The notes: generated from the sequence alone by a model not told the origin. 64,000 nt of DNA from Tetrahymena thermophila SB210 (GCF_000189635.1 NW_002476414.1:81870-145869); one strand, 5' to 3'. Positions 12,304 through 24,906 are shown, numbered from the stretch's first letter. A program made the numbers and translations.

Positions 12304-13696
12304 TTGCAATACAAGTTTTTTTTTTACTTATTTTTTTTAATTTAATAATTATGAAAATCTTAATTTGCTCTTAATTTTTAAAATCACTTAAGAGAAATTA
12401 AGCTATTAATAATAAATTTGTAATCTATTTGATATAAGAAAATAAATTATAACAAGCTTTCTCACTAATTTTAAATTATTTTAAAAATTCTTATTCAACT
12501 TGTAAAGTAGAATGGAAATTAATAGGACTAAACATTCCTGTAAAAATTATTTTATGTTTAGTATATGCTATTTAATTAATGAGATAATTATTTTTATATG
12601 ATTCCTAATTTTTTCTTCCTATAGATACTATTTTGCTGAATGAATTAAATAATAATTAAGCTTAATTTAATCAAAATTTGACATTCAAATATTCAAATGT
12701 CTATTGATCCATTTAAAAAAATTATGAAAAATGTAAAAAATTTAAGAAAAATATTAAATTAAACAACATTAAATAAACTTAAATAGTTGATTAATAATTT
12801 TTTAAACTTTATTTTCACAAAAAAGCTAAAGAAATTGTTTTGAATAGTAGTATAGAAAATCAATTCTTACATATTTTTAATTTGGCCAGAAAAATTAAAT
12901 AAAAAAGTTATAAACAAATAGCTATTTAATGTTTATTTTGCTGATCAGTTTTTGATGAAGTAATGTTTCTTAATTAAAACTTTTGTTTTATATTATTTAG
13001 TATAGACAATTATAATTAAAAATCAAATTCCTGATCATATGATACAAATTAATAAGGAAATATAAAAAATTCTTTTCTAAAAGAATAAATAGGTTATATT
13101 CTAAAATTTATTTTATATAGATATCTATCTATTTCTTGTTAAAGTTAAATTTTTTGTATTATTTTAATTTATTTATTTATTTCACTTATTCTAGTTTTAA
13201 TAGTTTAACTATTTTTTACTAATTGAATTTTTATATAAAATTTTTAATTTCCTATATCCAAAAAAAAATTAGATTTTTACAAAGCATTCTATATTTAATT
13301 TTTAAGAAGCAAGCACAGCAAATTGTGATTTAAAATTTGAATTGTTCGAGGGAAAAAATTACTAATAATTTAAATTTTTCATCTTTTAATAAGAATGAGT
13401 AATTTTTTATATCTATTTAATAATTAATAAAGTCAAACTCATATTGACATATTAATATAGTAAAATAGGATTTAATGTTTTTAGTTAAATTGTATAAAAC
13501 AATTATTTATTAGAAAATTATTAGTTTATTTAATGAAAAAGTGAATTATTAAAAAAATTTAAAGATACTTATCTACTAAAGCATTGAAGAAGGCTGTAAA
13601 TTTATCAAATTTAAAAATAATTGAATTAATATAATTTGGTATATATATTTAATGATGTTTCATGTTTTACTCTAATTAAAACAAAATTAAAAAAAG
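12304..13696. other. Spacer, no gene seen
   Basis: AT-rich, with simple runs such as TATCTATCTATTT near 13120. I find no conserved motif or long ciliate-code frame. Confidence 0.5.
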
Positions 13697-13768
13697 CTCC
13701 GAGACCGGGAATTGAACCCGGGTCTCCTGCGTGACAGGCAGGAATACTAACCACTATACTATCTCGGA
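13697..13768 (-). tRNA. tRNA-Asp (GUC), copy 2
   Basis: Sequence identical to the gene at 1173-1244 but on the minus strand, with anticodon GTC and the same stems. The T-run 3' of the gene (AAAAA on the plus strand just before 13696) is a Pol III terminator. Only the 72-nt body is shared with the other copies; the flanks are unrelated beyond the terminator. Confidence 0.97.
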
Positions 13769-14244
13769 TTTCTTGATATTAAAGCACTTTAAGGAATTAA
13801 ACTATTTTTTATACTAAGATGTAAAAATTTAATTCTACATACGCTGTAAATTAGATTAATAAAATACGTTAATAGTTTGAATTTTATGGTTAAATTAAAT
13901 TTATAATTTAAAGTAAAATGTTTTATTTGTTTTTATAAAGTTGTATTTATATATCATAATTCTTTACTTTTAATTCCAAGCCTAACACCAAAATCATACC
14001 CTTAAGTTAAATATTTTTTTATTCAATCTGAGGTAAACGAAAGTTGTTTTCTTATTTAATAATAAATTACGATTGACAGTATATTTTTTTAAAAAACTCA
14101 TAATTAATTACCAGTTTAATTTTAAAATGAGAAATTAATCTTATCTATGAATTTTGTAATAATATTAAATTAAATATATAAATAAATAAATACATTTATA
14201 AAAAATATATATTAATTTATGTATTTAATTAATCATAAACCAAA
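13769..14244. other. Spacer, no gene seen
   Basis: AT-rich region between tRNA-Asp copy 2 and the 3' end of family member 5. Nothing recognisable. Confidence 0.5.
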
Positions 14245-14592
14245 TCAGATTATTATGAAAACTAATGCAACCAACATGCTAAATAAAACAATCTAGCTAG
14301 AATTTGCACATTTTATTACTTCATCTAAAAAGCTTTAAGCCTAAGTATTAGAAGATTTGCAATTAGCTTAAACACAGGAGATAGTCTAGGAGAGGTTGTC
14401 AGAATATTAATCTTCACAATTATAAGCACATTTTTCTAATGATAAGACAGCTGTAATGCAATCAGTATCACCTTATTTGCAGACTTGACCTTACTATAAT
14501 TTATTCATAAGATCTGTATAGCATTTTGGAGGTTCATCAGAAGCATTCACAGATACTAAAGCAGTTATAAGTAAAAGGGCAATTAATTTCAT
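14245..14592 (-). CDS. Small secreted Cys-rich protein, family member 5
   Basis: 115 aa. Signal peptide MKLIALLLITALVSVNA; eight Cys; core GQVCKQGDTDCITA; tail IVLFSMLVALVFIII then TGA. Minus strand, like the neighbour at 11914, with a tRNA between them. Predicted GPI-type surface or secreted protein by its build; no functional assignment. Confidence 0.84.
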
Positions 14593-17009
14593 TTTTATAG
14601 TAATTTACTTATTTTAAAAATGTTTTGATTATTAATTTAATAATCATAAATAGTTGGCTCAAAATCTCTCGGTTTTATAATCACTGCAAAAATTTAAATG
14701 AATATTTTTAAATATTTGTTTTTAATACTAAAGTCATCATCTATTTCGATCTAAAAGACAAAATTAAATAAAGTTCATTCATAGTTCTTAATAACAAATA
14801 ATGTAAGTTAAGATTTATAATCTTGTAATTAAAAATTAATGTAAGTTAAAATATAAAATTACAAAATTAAAAAATATATCTTTTATAGACAACATTCCGA
14901 TTTCTTTAAACTAAAATTTGATTTAAGTTTATCTTCTTAAAATATTTTTTAAATTAAATAAGTTTGATGAAAAATGAAGCTACATAAATTAAGGCATATT
15001 TTATATTAACCAATATAACTTTTTTATGTGATTTTGTAAGGTTTTTATTATGGGTATGATGACTCTTACATTAAGTAAATATTTACTTGAGTCTGAGAAA
15101 TATGCTTTAATTACTTTAATAAAATTTACAATTAATTAATTTATTGTAAGACTAGTTTAAAGTAAGTTAAAACAAAATTATAATTTTTAAAAAATGGTTA
15201 TTAAAAAAATGCATTTATATATTTATTTAAAATGAGGGATAAGTTAAAACTATAAACTTTAAAAGATATTTTAGAAGAAAATAAATAGTAGAATTAACTA
15301 GCCCATAAAGATTAAGTATTTAATTTTAATTCATAATTTGTAATTGACAAATAATATTTCTAAATAGCTACCTGACCAGATAAATTTAATTATAATCAAT
15401 AGACACCAGTAATTTAATCAAAATAGATAATTTAATTTTATCTTTTAATTTTTCTTAATTTAGAATAACAAATTTATTTTTATCGCCAAATTAAATAAAA
15501 ATAAAATAATTTAAAAATATTATTCATATATATGTATGGAATAATCAATCTGTTTTATTAAAAAATTTATTTATAAATATTCAGAAAATATGGTGAAAAT
15601 TTATGCTGGTGAGAATTTATGAGGATTTACGGTAATTGATACAATAAATAGGTTTGCTATATAATTTACTCATGGATCATAACTATTATAGTTATTTTGT
15701 AAGTTTAATCTTTCTAATTAAATGTTTTTGTATGATCAGATTGATAATAAGAAAAATAATTTTTCTATTTTTAATTGTCAATCAAAAAGAAAAAAATCTA
15801 ATAAAAAGTTTTGTATTTCTAATTATTTTAATAACTTCTTATTTAAGTTTTCCTTGACCAGATAGATATTAGAAAGTATATTTGTCTATTATTATTAGAT
15901 TTTATAATTTATTAATTAATAAAATTTTCTTTACAAAATAGTTTTGAATGCAGAAATTATAAAAATCTATGGAGAAAATAAATAAAAAAAGGTCAAATTA
16001 ATTAAAGAGGCGATAAAAATTTTATTTCTTTATTAGCATTTTTACATTAATAATTTTTTTAATTGAATTGAATCTTAGCCAAAAAGATCAATTTTTATTT
16101 ATATTAAACATAATATTAAATATTCAAAATACTCAGCCATTCTATTTTATTTTTATGGTAGTTCCAAATATTTTCCATATTTTAAGATCAGTTTAATTAC
16201 ATTCATTTTTAAGTAGAAGGATTTTTATAATTTATTACTTATTATATTATTGATGAAATTCCGTTCACATATTAATTTAGCTAATTTACAATTCATTTCA
16301 CATATTTATAAAAAGTTAAAGTTATTTTATTTTTTATTTCTTTTTAAATATTTAAAATATTATTAATTCAATAAAAGCAAACAAAATTTCAATTAAAATT
16401 ATTTGTAGTATAAAAATATATAATTTAAAAGTAAAATATCTTTTTAAAAATATCTGTTCGAAATTAAAAATGAATGATCTCTACTTTCGCAAAAAATTTT
16501 TAATTTTGTCTTAATTAGATTTTTTTGATGATCTGATTGCTTTTTTGATAAAAAAATTGTCATATCAAATAATTATATTTATCCTGATATTTTGTTAATT
16601 GTCCTTTAATTAGGATTTTCTTGATTAGTAGCCTATTTAAAAATATTTAGTTATTTTTTATTATGACTTTACAAGTTAAATAATAGAGTTTAATTTTAAA
16701 GTTCTTCACTAAAATTTTAGAAGAAGGTATTTAAGTGAATTATATCTTAAACTTTTCTCTTTACATTTACTTTTGATATTGGGTAGGATATATTTTCTTT
16801 TTTAAAAATAAATTTAGACTTTATGAATTACCTAAATTAAATTTTGTTTCTTAAATGAGATAGACATAATTTGTGAATTACAAACCAAGTGAAAAGAAAA
16901 TCTATTAAATTAAATAGCGATTGTTTATAAATTAAAAGGAAATGAGTTGATAATTTGTATAATTAAATTAAAAGCCAAATTTAAGTAAAATTAGAAATTA
17001 TTTGCCAAA
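14593..17009. repeat. Spacer with ~2 kb duplication unit start
   Basis: From about 15640 the sequence begins a unit that recurs, diverged, at about 17990 and 20240: 'TTTGCTATATAATTTACTCA', then TTTCTATTTTTAATTGTCAA, then 'TTCCTTGACCAGATAGATAT'. A short standard-code frame at 15654 is part of this repeat and is not convincing as a gene. No other gene seen. Confidence 0.6.
16879..16920 (+). promoter_or_regulatory. Conserved upstream block (member 6)
   Basis: A ~42-bp block starting ATTACAAACCAAG, followed by AAAAGAAAATCTATTAAA, is almost identical at 19343-19384 and at about 23150-23190, each time 90-130 bp before an intact family gene. It is missing upstream of the nonsense-bearing copy at 21300. 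I infer a promoter or 5' UTR element. Confidence 0.45.
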
Positions 17010-17369
17010 ATGAAATTGATTGCATTCTTGCTTATTATTGCTATTACAACTGTTAATGCAAGTCAAGAAGTACCACAATGTGTATATGATCTATTAGACA
17101 AAGCAAAAAACAATTAAATTTGCTAATAAGGTGATACAGCTTGTATTAGTGATCTTAGATCTTTAGATCAGTGTAGTCTTAATTGCTTAAATTAAAACTA
17201 AAATAAATAGCCTCAGACATTTAATTGTGTTAAAAGTAATTGCAAACCAACAAACCCTTCAGCTTAAGCCTATTTCGATGATTTGGTTAAATGCTAATCT
17301 ACAGCACAAACTTCTAGCTCTGTTGCTTTATTTAGCATGCTGTTTGCATTAATTTTCTTATTAATTTGA
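17010..17369 (+). CDS. Small secreted Cys-rich protein, family member 6
   Basis: 119 aa. Signal peptide MKLIAFLLIIAITTVNA; core NNQICQQGDTACISDL; eight Cys; linker QSTAQTSSS before the hydrophobic tail; TGA 17367-17369. It founds a subfamily with 19477, 21300 and 23284 (shared NKQPQTFNCVK..CKPTNP). It sits in a ~2-kb tandem repeat unit. Function unknown. Confidence 0.85.
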
Positions 17370-19476
17370 TTATATGCATATTAATTTGTATTTCTTTTAT
17401 AATAGATTTTTGTATAAAAATTCAATTTAATATAAATATATTTTAAATAAAATTTTGAATGCAAAATATATAATTATTATATTTAATATTTAAGAGTAGG
17501 AAGAAATAATTAAAAAAATTATATTATTAAAAAAAAGTATAAATAACATATATTATTCAGTATTTATTCAGCATGCCTTTGATAATTTGCCTAATAATTA
17601 ATGTTAAGGTTTCAGATTAAAAACTTGATTTTATTTTGTCATTAATTGTAAGATAATTAATAAAATAATAGAAATAACATATTAAATATCAGTTTTAGTG
17701 ATTATAGTTAATTTACATATTAATAAAAAATAATAAATTGAAAGAATTTTTTTATTCAAAATTTTTTTCTAAAAATAAAAATTAACTAATAAAAATAGAT
17801 TAATTTGATTACCAATTTACAATTTTAGGAAGTTAATTCTAATATATATTATATAAACTAAATCATATATATTTATAATAAAGTTAATTTACATCAATAG
17901 AAATTTATCTTTTTAAAAAATTAAATTTAATATTTAAAAATTTTACTCTATTTTCAAAAATGTTTTATGTGTTTGTTTGTAGTGTAAACTTGAAATTGAG
18001 ATAACATAGTTATTTTGTAATTAATTTTCTCTTTTCAATTAAATACTTTTATATGATTAGAATGACAATAAGAAAATAATTTTTCTATTTTTAATTGTCA
18101 ATAAAAAGAAAAATTTAAAAAGATATTCTTATAAATCTAATCAAAAATTTTTATATTTCTATTGATTTTAATAGCTTCTTTATTGAGTTTTCCTTGACCA
18201 GATAGATATTAGAAGGTATATTTGTCTATTATTATCATATTAATAAAATTTTCTGACAAAGTCATTTTGAATACAAAATTTGTAAAAATCTATTTATATC
18301 TTGAATAATACGTTAAGGATAGATTGATTATTTGCATGGAAAAAATAAATAACAAAAATGTCAAATTTATTAAAGAGGTGATAAAAATTTAATCTCTTTA
18401 TTAATAATTTACATGAATGTTTTTTGAATTTAATAGATTAAAATCTTAACTTAAAAGATCAACTGTTATTTGTATTAAATATTCAAAAACCTCAGCTTCA
18501 GTCGTTGAATTTTATTTTTAATGCAGTTTCAATTATTATTTTTTTATTTATTTAATTTTTCCATATTATAAAACCAGCTAATTACATTCATTTTTAAAGA
18601 GAAGGATTTTTATATTTATTACCTATTAGAGTTTTTGATATGAAAATCCGTTCACATATTAATCAACTTGAATAAGCTAGTTTATAAATTCTTAATACAT
18701 ATTTATTGATAGATAGATAGTTAAAGTTATTTTATTTTATTTTTGTTTATATCGCAAAATATAAATTTAATTTAAAATGATTTTTAGTATAAAAATATAA
18801 AATTGAAAAGTAAAATATCTTAAATAATATTTGTTAAAAACTATAAATTAATGATCTCTCATTTACAAAGAGTTTTTAATTTTGTATTAATTAAATATAT
18901 TTGGATGACCAGGTTGCTTTTTTGAGAAAAAATTGTCTATATCAAATTATTTAGATAATCGAAAAAAAAAAAAAAAAATTAAGAAAAAAATGCCTTAATT
19001 AATGAGCATTTACAGTATAATATATTTTTGATTGTCTTCAAATTAGGATTATCTTGATCAGGAGCCTATTAAAAAATATTAAATTTATTTTTTCATTTTG
19101 ATTGTATAGTTTAATAGTTGTATTTACTTTTAAAATGCTTATCTAAATTTTTAAAAGAAGATATTTAAGAGTATAATATCTTAAATTTGTCTTTAAATTT
19201 ACCATTTAAGGTGTCTCAATATAATTAAAAAAAGAAGTCTTGATATTGAGTAGGATACATTTTCTTTTTTTAAATAAATTTAAAGATTATGATTTACCTG
19301 AATTAAATTTTTTTCCTAAGTGAGATAGAAAAAAGTTTTTGAATTACAAACCAAGTTAAAAGAAAATCTATTAAATTAAATAGCGATTGTTTATAAATTG
19401 AAAGGAAATGTGTTAATAATTTTTATAATTAAATTAAAAAGTCAAATTTAAATAAAATTAGAAATTATTTGCCAAA
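17370..19476. repeat. Spacer, second duplication unit
   Basis: From about 17990 onward this is a diverged copy of 15650-17009, including 'TTCCTTGACCAGATAGATAT' near 18190 and the conserved upstream block at 19343-19384. No extra gene seen. Confidence 0.6.
19343..19384 (+). promoter_or_regulatory. Conserved upstream block (member 7)
   Basis: Near-identical to 16879-16920 (ATTACAAACCAAG, then AAAAGAAAATCTATTAAA), about 95-135 bp before the start codon of the gene at 19477. Inferred promoter or leader element. Confidence 0.45.
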
Positions 19477-19830
19477 ATGAAATTGATTGCATTATTGCTT
19501 ATTATTGCTATTACAACTGTTAACGCGAGTCAAGAAGTACCACAATGTCTATATGATCTATTAGACAAAGTAAAAAACAATTAAATTTGCTAATAAGGTG
19601 ATACAGCTTGCATTAGTGATCTTAGATCTTTAGATCAGTGTAGTCTTAATTGCATGAATTAAAACTAAAATAAATAACCTCAGACATTTAATTGTGTTAA
19701 AAGTAACTGCAAACCAACAAACCCTTCAACTTAAGCCTATTTCGATGAATTGATTAAATGTTAATCTACAATTTATAGCTCTATTGCTTTATTCAGCATA
19801 CTATTTGCATTAATTTTCTTATTAATATGA
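19477..19830 (+). CDS. Small secreted Cys-rich protein, family member 7
   Basis: 117 aa, very close to the gene at 17010; differences include a six-base shorter linker (STIYSS) before the tail. Signal peptide, eight Cys and hydrophobic tail are all intact. A recent tandem duplicate. Function unknown. Confidence 0.85.
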
Positions 19831-21299
19831 TATATGCATATTTGTATTTCTTTTATAATATTTTTTTATATAAAAATTAAATTTTGTATTTCTTATAAAT
19901 ATATATTGAATAAAATTTTGAATAGAAATTATATTATTATTTTATATTATATTGCTATTCTCAGATAATTTTTTCAGTAGAAGTAAATAAATAAATATTA
20001 TTTTAAAAATTTAATAATTAAATTTCAAAAAATGAGTCTTAATATTCATATGTGCAAATATATGACATTCTACAGTTTATTAATCTTTTATTTATAAATT
20101 GCCTTGTTTAAATATTCTACTTTAACATGCATTTTAAAAAGTAGTTTTTATTTCTAATCTTAATTTTTAGTAAAATATACTATTTAAAAAAAAAAAAATT
20201 AAGCAAATAAATTTTAGATTAAAACATTATTTAAAATAATTGATACAATAAATAGGTTTGCTATATAATTTGCTCATGGATCATAACTAATATAGTTATT
20301 TTTTAAGTTTAATCTTTTTAATTAAATGCTTTTGTATGATGAGATTGATAATAAGAAAAATAATTTTTCTATTTTTAATTGTCAAATAAAAAGAAAAATT
20401 TCTAATCAAAAAGTTTTGTATTTCTAATGATTTTTATAACTTTTTAATTAAGTTTTCCTTGACCAGATAGATATTAGAAACTATATTTGTCTATTATTAT
20501 TAGATTTTACAAATTATTAACTAATAACATTTTCTTACAAAGTCAATTTGAATATAAAAATTGTAAAAATCTAATGGAGAAATAAAATAACAAAAACATC
20601 AAATTTATTAAAGAGGCGATAAAAATTTAATCTTTTTATTAGTATTTTTACATCAATGTTTTTTGAATTAAATATATTAAAATCTTAGCCTAAAAGATCA
20701 ACTTTTACTCTATATTAAACGTAATATTAAATATTCAAAAGCCTCAGCCATTCTATTTTATTTTCTTGGCAGTACCAAATAGTTTCTATTTAATTTTTCG
20801 ATATTTTAAGAATATTTTAACTACATTCATTTTTAAGTAGAAAGATTTTGATAATTTATTATATATTAGAATGTTTAGATGAAAATCCGTTCGCATATAA
20901 ATTGCTAATTTACAATTCTTATAATATGTTTATTGATAGTTAAAGCTATTTTATATTTGTTTATATCTTTTTAAATGTTTAAAATGTTATTTACTTCTTA
21001 GATAACTCAATAAAAGCAAACAAAATTAAAATAATTTTTAGTATAAAAATGTTAAATTTAAAAGTAAAATATATCAAAAAAATTTGTTCAAAATTATGAA
21101 TGAGTGATCTCTCGTTTCACAAGTAATTTTTAATTTTGTCTTAATTAAATATTTTGGATGATCAGATTGCTTTTTTGATAAATAAATTATCTATATCAAA
21201 TCAAATTATTTAGAAAAGAAATAAATAGTGAAATAATTTTTTTACATTATTAAATTAATAATATATTAATAGTAAAGTTATTAGAAATTATTTACCAAA
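19831..21299. repeat. Spacer, third duplication unit
   Basis: From about 20240 this is a copy of 15650-16990, truncated at its 3' end: the conserved CAAACCAAG block found before members 6, 7 and 8 is absent, and the sequence jumps from an AAAAGAAATAAATAG stretch to the gene. No other gene. Confidence 0.6.
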
Positions 21300-21653
21300 A
21301 TGAAATTGATTGCATTATTGCTTATTATTGCTATTACAACTGTTAAAGCAAGTCAAGAAGTACCACAATGTATGCATGATCTACTTAACAAAGCAAAAAA
21401 CAATTAAATTTGCTAATAAGGTGATACAGATTGTATTAATGGTGTTTTATCTTTAGATCATTTTACTCTTAATTGAATGGATTAAAACTTAAATAAAAGT
21501 CCTCAGACATTTAATTGTGTTAAAAGTAACTGCAGACCTACAAATCCTACAGGTTAAGCATATTTTGATGAATTGGTTAAATGTTAATCTACAGCTTATA
21601 GCTCTATTGCTTTATTTAGCATACTATTTGAATTAATTTTCTTATTAATCTGA
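21300..21653 (+). pseudogene. Cys-rich family copy with premature TGA
   Basis: Same frame and length as the gene at 19477, but codon 59 is TGA (21474-21476) where relatives have TGC (Cys). Four residues upstream another family Cys is Phe (TTT for TGT), and an Ala in the hydrophobic tail has become Glu. Translation would stop at 58 aa, before the GPI-type tail. The promoter-like block of its siblings is also missing. It is probably a recent pseudogene. Confidence 0.8.
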
Positions 21654-23283
21654 TTATAAGCTTATTTTTTTGTATTTCTTTTATAATAGATTTTTGTATT
21701 AAAATCCAATTTAATATAAATATATTTTTAATAAAATTTTGAATACAAAATATATAAATATTATAAATAATATTCATATTGGGAAGAAATAATTTTAAAA
21801 ATATATAATATAAACATTCAAATAACATATGTTATGCAGAACCTGCTCAGTACGTTTGATATATAATTTTCTATAGATATCAAAAAATTTTAATTTTTTT
21901 AGATTTATCAAATGATTATTGAATTATTACCATACCTGAAAGTATATTTACAAATGAATACATAATAATATCAAAGATAGAAATTAACTCTAAATAAAAA
22001 TTGAGTTAAACTTAACTAAAATTAAAAATTTTAATTTAGAAATAGATTTATTTAAAAATAATTTGAATAAAAATTTGTGTGAGTATTTTGTTTTATTTTG
22101 AAGGGATATAACCTCCAAATATTATTTATTCATTTTTCTCTATTTTAATATAATTAGTTTAAGTATATTCATTTTTAAGACAAATGATTTTATAATTTAT
22201 TTCCAAATAACAGGGTTTGAGATTAAAATCAAGTTTTATAAATTAATCCATGTAAATAAAATGTGAATAAAGTGAATTTTACTAATTCTTATTAAGTATT
22301 TATAGATAGTTGAAGTTGTATTGTTTTTCTTTATATATTTCTAAATATTTAAAATAACTTTTACTTCTTAAAAAACTCAAAATTAAAGCAAAAATTAAAA
22401 TAATTTTTAGTTTAAAATATTTTATTTTAAAAGTAAATGATCTTAAAAAATATTTGTTCAAAATTATAAATGAATGATCTCACCTTTCACAAAGAATTTT
22501 TAATTTTATCTTAGTTAAAAATATATTGATTGCCAGATTGCTTTGCATAAAAAATTAATTATCTATAACTAATTATTTTGAAAACAAATAAATGATCAAA
22601 ACAATTTTTTTTGCATGGTTAAATTAATGTTACATTAATTATAATGTGGTCAATAATATAGAATCTCACCTTTTAACCTTTTAGAAAGAATTTTTAATTT
22701 TGTCTTAATCAAATAAATTTTTTTCAATGATCAGATTGTTTACATGATAAATAATTTGCCTATATTAAATTATTTAGAAAAAAAAATAAAGATTATTAAA
22801 TTTTTTTTTATGATTAAATTAATGTTACATTAATTATAATATGATCGTGATTATCTTTTAAAAAGAATTTCCTTGATCAGGAGCCTATTAATAATTAATA
22901 AGCTTATTTTTTATTAACATTATACAAGTTAAATAGCAATATCTACTTTTAAAGTTCTTAGCTAAATTTTTAGAAGTAAGTATGTAAGTGATCTTTCTAA
23001 AACTTATCTATTTATATTTACCATTTTAATTGTTTTAAGTTAATTAAATAGAAATTTGGATATTGAGTAAGATATATTTTCTTTTTTTAAATAAAGTTAG
23101 ACATTTTTAATAAAACTTTTTTCTATATGAGATAGATCAAATCTCTTGTATTACAAACCAAGCTAAAAGAAAATCTATTAAATTAAATAGTGGTGGTTTA
23201 AAAGTTGAAAGGAAATGAATATAAAATTTGTATAATTAAATTAAAAAGTTAAATTTAAATAAAAGTAAAAGTTTAATATCGAA
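21654..23283. repeat. Spacer, fourth duplication unit
   Basis: Diverged copy of the preceding spacers. The 'TTTTTAATTTTGTCTTA' plus 'TGATCAGATTG' segment appears twice (about 22490 and 22690), and the conserved CAAACCAAG block is at about 23150-23190. A standard-code frame on the minus strand at 21616-21828 overlaps the pseudogene tail and is a shadow. Confidence 0.55.
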
Positions 23284-23643
23284 ATGAAATTGATTGGATT
23301 ATTGCTTATTATTGTTGCTATTACAACTGTTAATGCAAATCAAGATGATGTACCATAATGTGTATACGATCTATTATACAAAGCAAAAACTAATTAAATT
23401 TGCAAATAAAGTGATACAGATTGTCTTAGAGATCTTAAATCTTTAGATAATTGTTCTCTTAATTGCAAAGGTTAAAACTAAAATAAATAGCCTCAAACTT
23501 TTAATTGCGTTAAAAATAATTGCAAGCCAACTAACCCTTATGTTCAAGTATTTTTTGATGAATTGATTAAATGTGAATCTACAATTTATAGCTCAATTGT
23601 TTTATTTAGCACACTATTTGCATTCATTTTCTTGTTAATCTGA
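23284..23643 (+). CDS. Small secreted Cys-rich protein, family member 8
   Basis: 119 aa. Signal peptide MKLIGLLLIIVAITTVNA; eight Cys; NQICKQSDTDCLRDLKSL replaces the usual GDT core; hydrophobic tail LFSTLFAFIFLLI ends at TGA. The most diverged of the 17-23 kb subfamily and the last member of the cluster. Function unknown. Confidence 0.84.
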
Positions 23644-24856
23644 TTAAATTTAATATTTATATTTCTTATATAATATATTTTTGTAATAATTAATTTAGTA
23701 TTTCTTAAAAAACAAATATTAAATAAAATTTTGAATAAAAATTATATAATTAATATAGAAGTATAGAGAAAGAATTTAAAATATTACATCATATAAAAGC
23801 ATTACGAATAACATATATTTTTTAGTATTTATTCAGATGTCTTTGGTAATTTGTCAAATAATTTTATGAGATTTTATTATGAAAGCTTGATTTTATTTTG
23901 TCATTAATCTTCAGTCAATTTTTATAAGTTTTTAAATATTTTTATAATTAAATATGATTGATTAATTACAAAATTTTTAAATTATTTTGGGCATAAACAT
24001 TTTTTCAATTTTAGCTCTTATCATCAGTATTTTTTATCTAATTATAAATACCATAAATTTTCATTTATTTTGACTTTATTTCCAAAAAATTGAAAGGTAT
24101 AAAAATTTAAGTATCCGGCCCCGGAACCAATCTAAAAAGTTTTATGCATGCCCAGTGGGGTAGTTGTCTCATTATATATTATATATTTTTATTCAATTAG
24201 ATTTAATTACTTTTTTGAATTTTCTTATTTCTACTTAGCTTAGCTAAGCTAAACAATTAATTAATTAAAAACGAATGTATGTAATTAAATGCCATTCACT
24301 AATATAGTCGTTTACAAACGACGAAATTTTTGAATGGCATTTTGCTATATCTATTAATATGATACAATTATTACATCTAAAGTATTAATTTTTTACATAA
24401 AAGTTATTTTGATTAGTTGAATTAATTTATTAATATTTATTTTTAAATAAATATATTAATACATTCTAATATTTTAAAATTTATTTCAGTTATCAATTTT
24501 ATTTTTTAACTTGTATACCAGACCATTATCTATAAAAATTATTAATAATGTATTAATTAACAATAATGAAAATAAAATAAAAAAGTAACTAATAAATGAG
24601 TTAATGAATCATTTTTATAAACAGATTTAAAAAGTGTTTATTTTTTAATTTATATGAAATTAAATGGGAAGGTTTTAAAATTCATAAACAAATAAATTTA
24701 GATGCATAAAAATTAAATAAAACCCTAAAAAAAATTTATGAGTTAGTTGTCTATTAATGAATTAATTAATTTTCCAAATCCATTTGTTATTAAGTTTAAA
24801 TTTCACAAATTTATTAATTAAAAAAAACTTACTAAATTGATAGTTAGTTAAATTAC
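23644..24856. other. Spacer with GC-rich island and nested hairpin
   Basis: Mostly AT-rich, but 24111-24170 is locally GC-rich (contains CCGGCCCCGG and CCCAGTGGGG), and 24288-24341 forms a nested inverted repeat: AATGCCATTCA/TGAATGGCATT outside and GTCGTT/AACGAC inside with loop TACA. A TAGCTTAGCTAAGCTA palindrome lies at about 24237. No protein gene seen. Could hold a structural RNA or small mobile-element remnants. Confidence 0.5.
24288..24341. repeat. Nested inverted repeat (hairpin or tiny MITE)
   Basis: The outer arms are perfect 11-mers at 24288-24298 and 24331-24341; the inner arms are perfect 6-mers at 24307-24312 and 24317-24322. A one-armed relative (TGCCATTCAAAAATTCCG) occurs at about 51645, which favours a dispersed element over a unique RNA gene. 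Confidence 0.6.
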
Positions 24857-24906
24857 CAAAGGTTGAGATTCAAAGATGTTATATTTTGGAACTTTTCCAA
24901 GCTCAT

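Noticed and set aside
15654-15857. 67-aa hydrophobic frame in the spacer
   Set aside because: It lies in a repeated spacer whose other copies (18.0 and 20.2 kb) do not keep the frame.
21474-21476. TGA at a conserved Cys position read as selenocysteine
   Set aside because: Tetrahymena has a UGA-Sec system, but the copy also lost another family Cys and has a Glu in its hydrophobic tail, and I see no hairpin in the 3' region that I could call a SECIS element. Decay is simpler.
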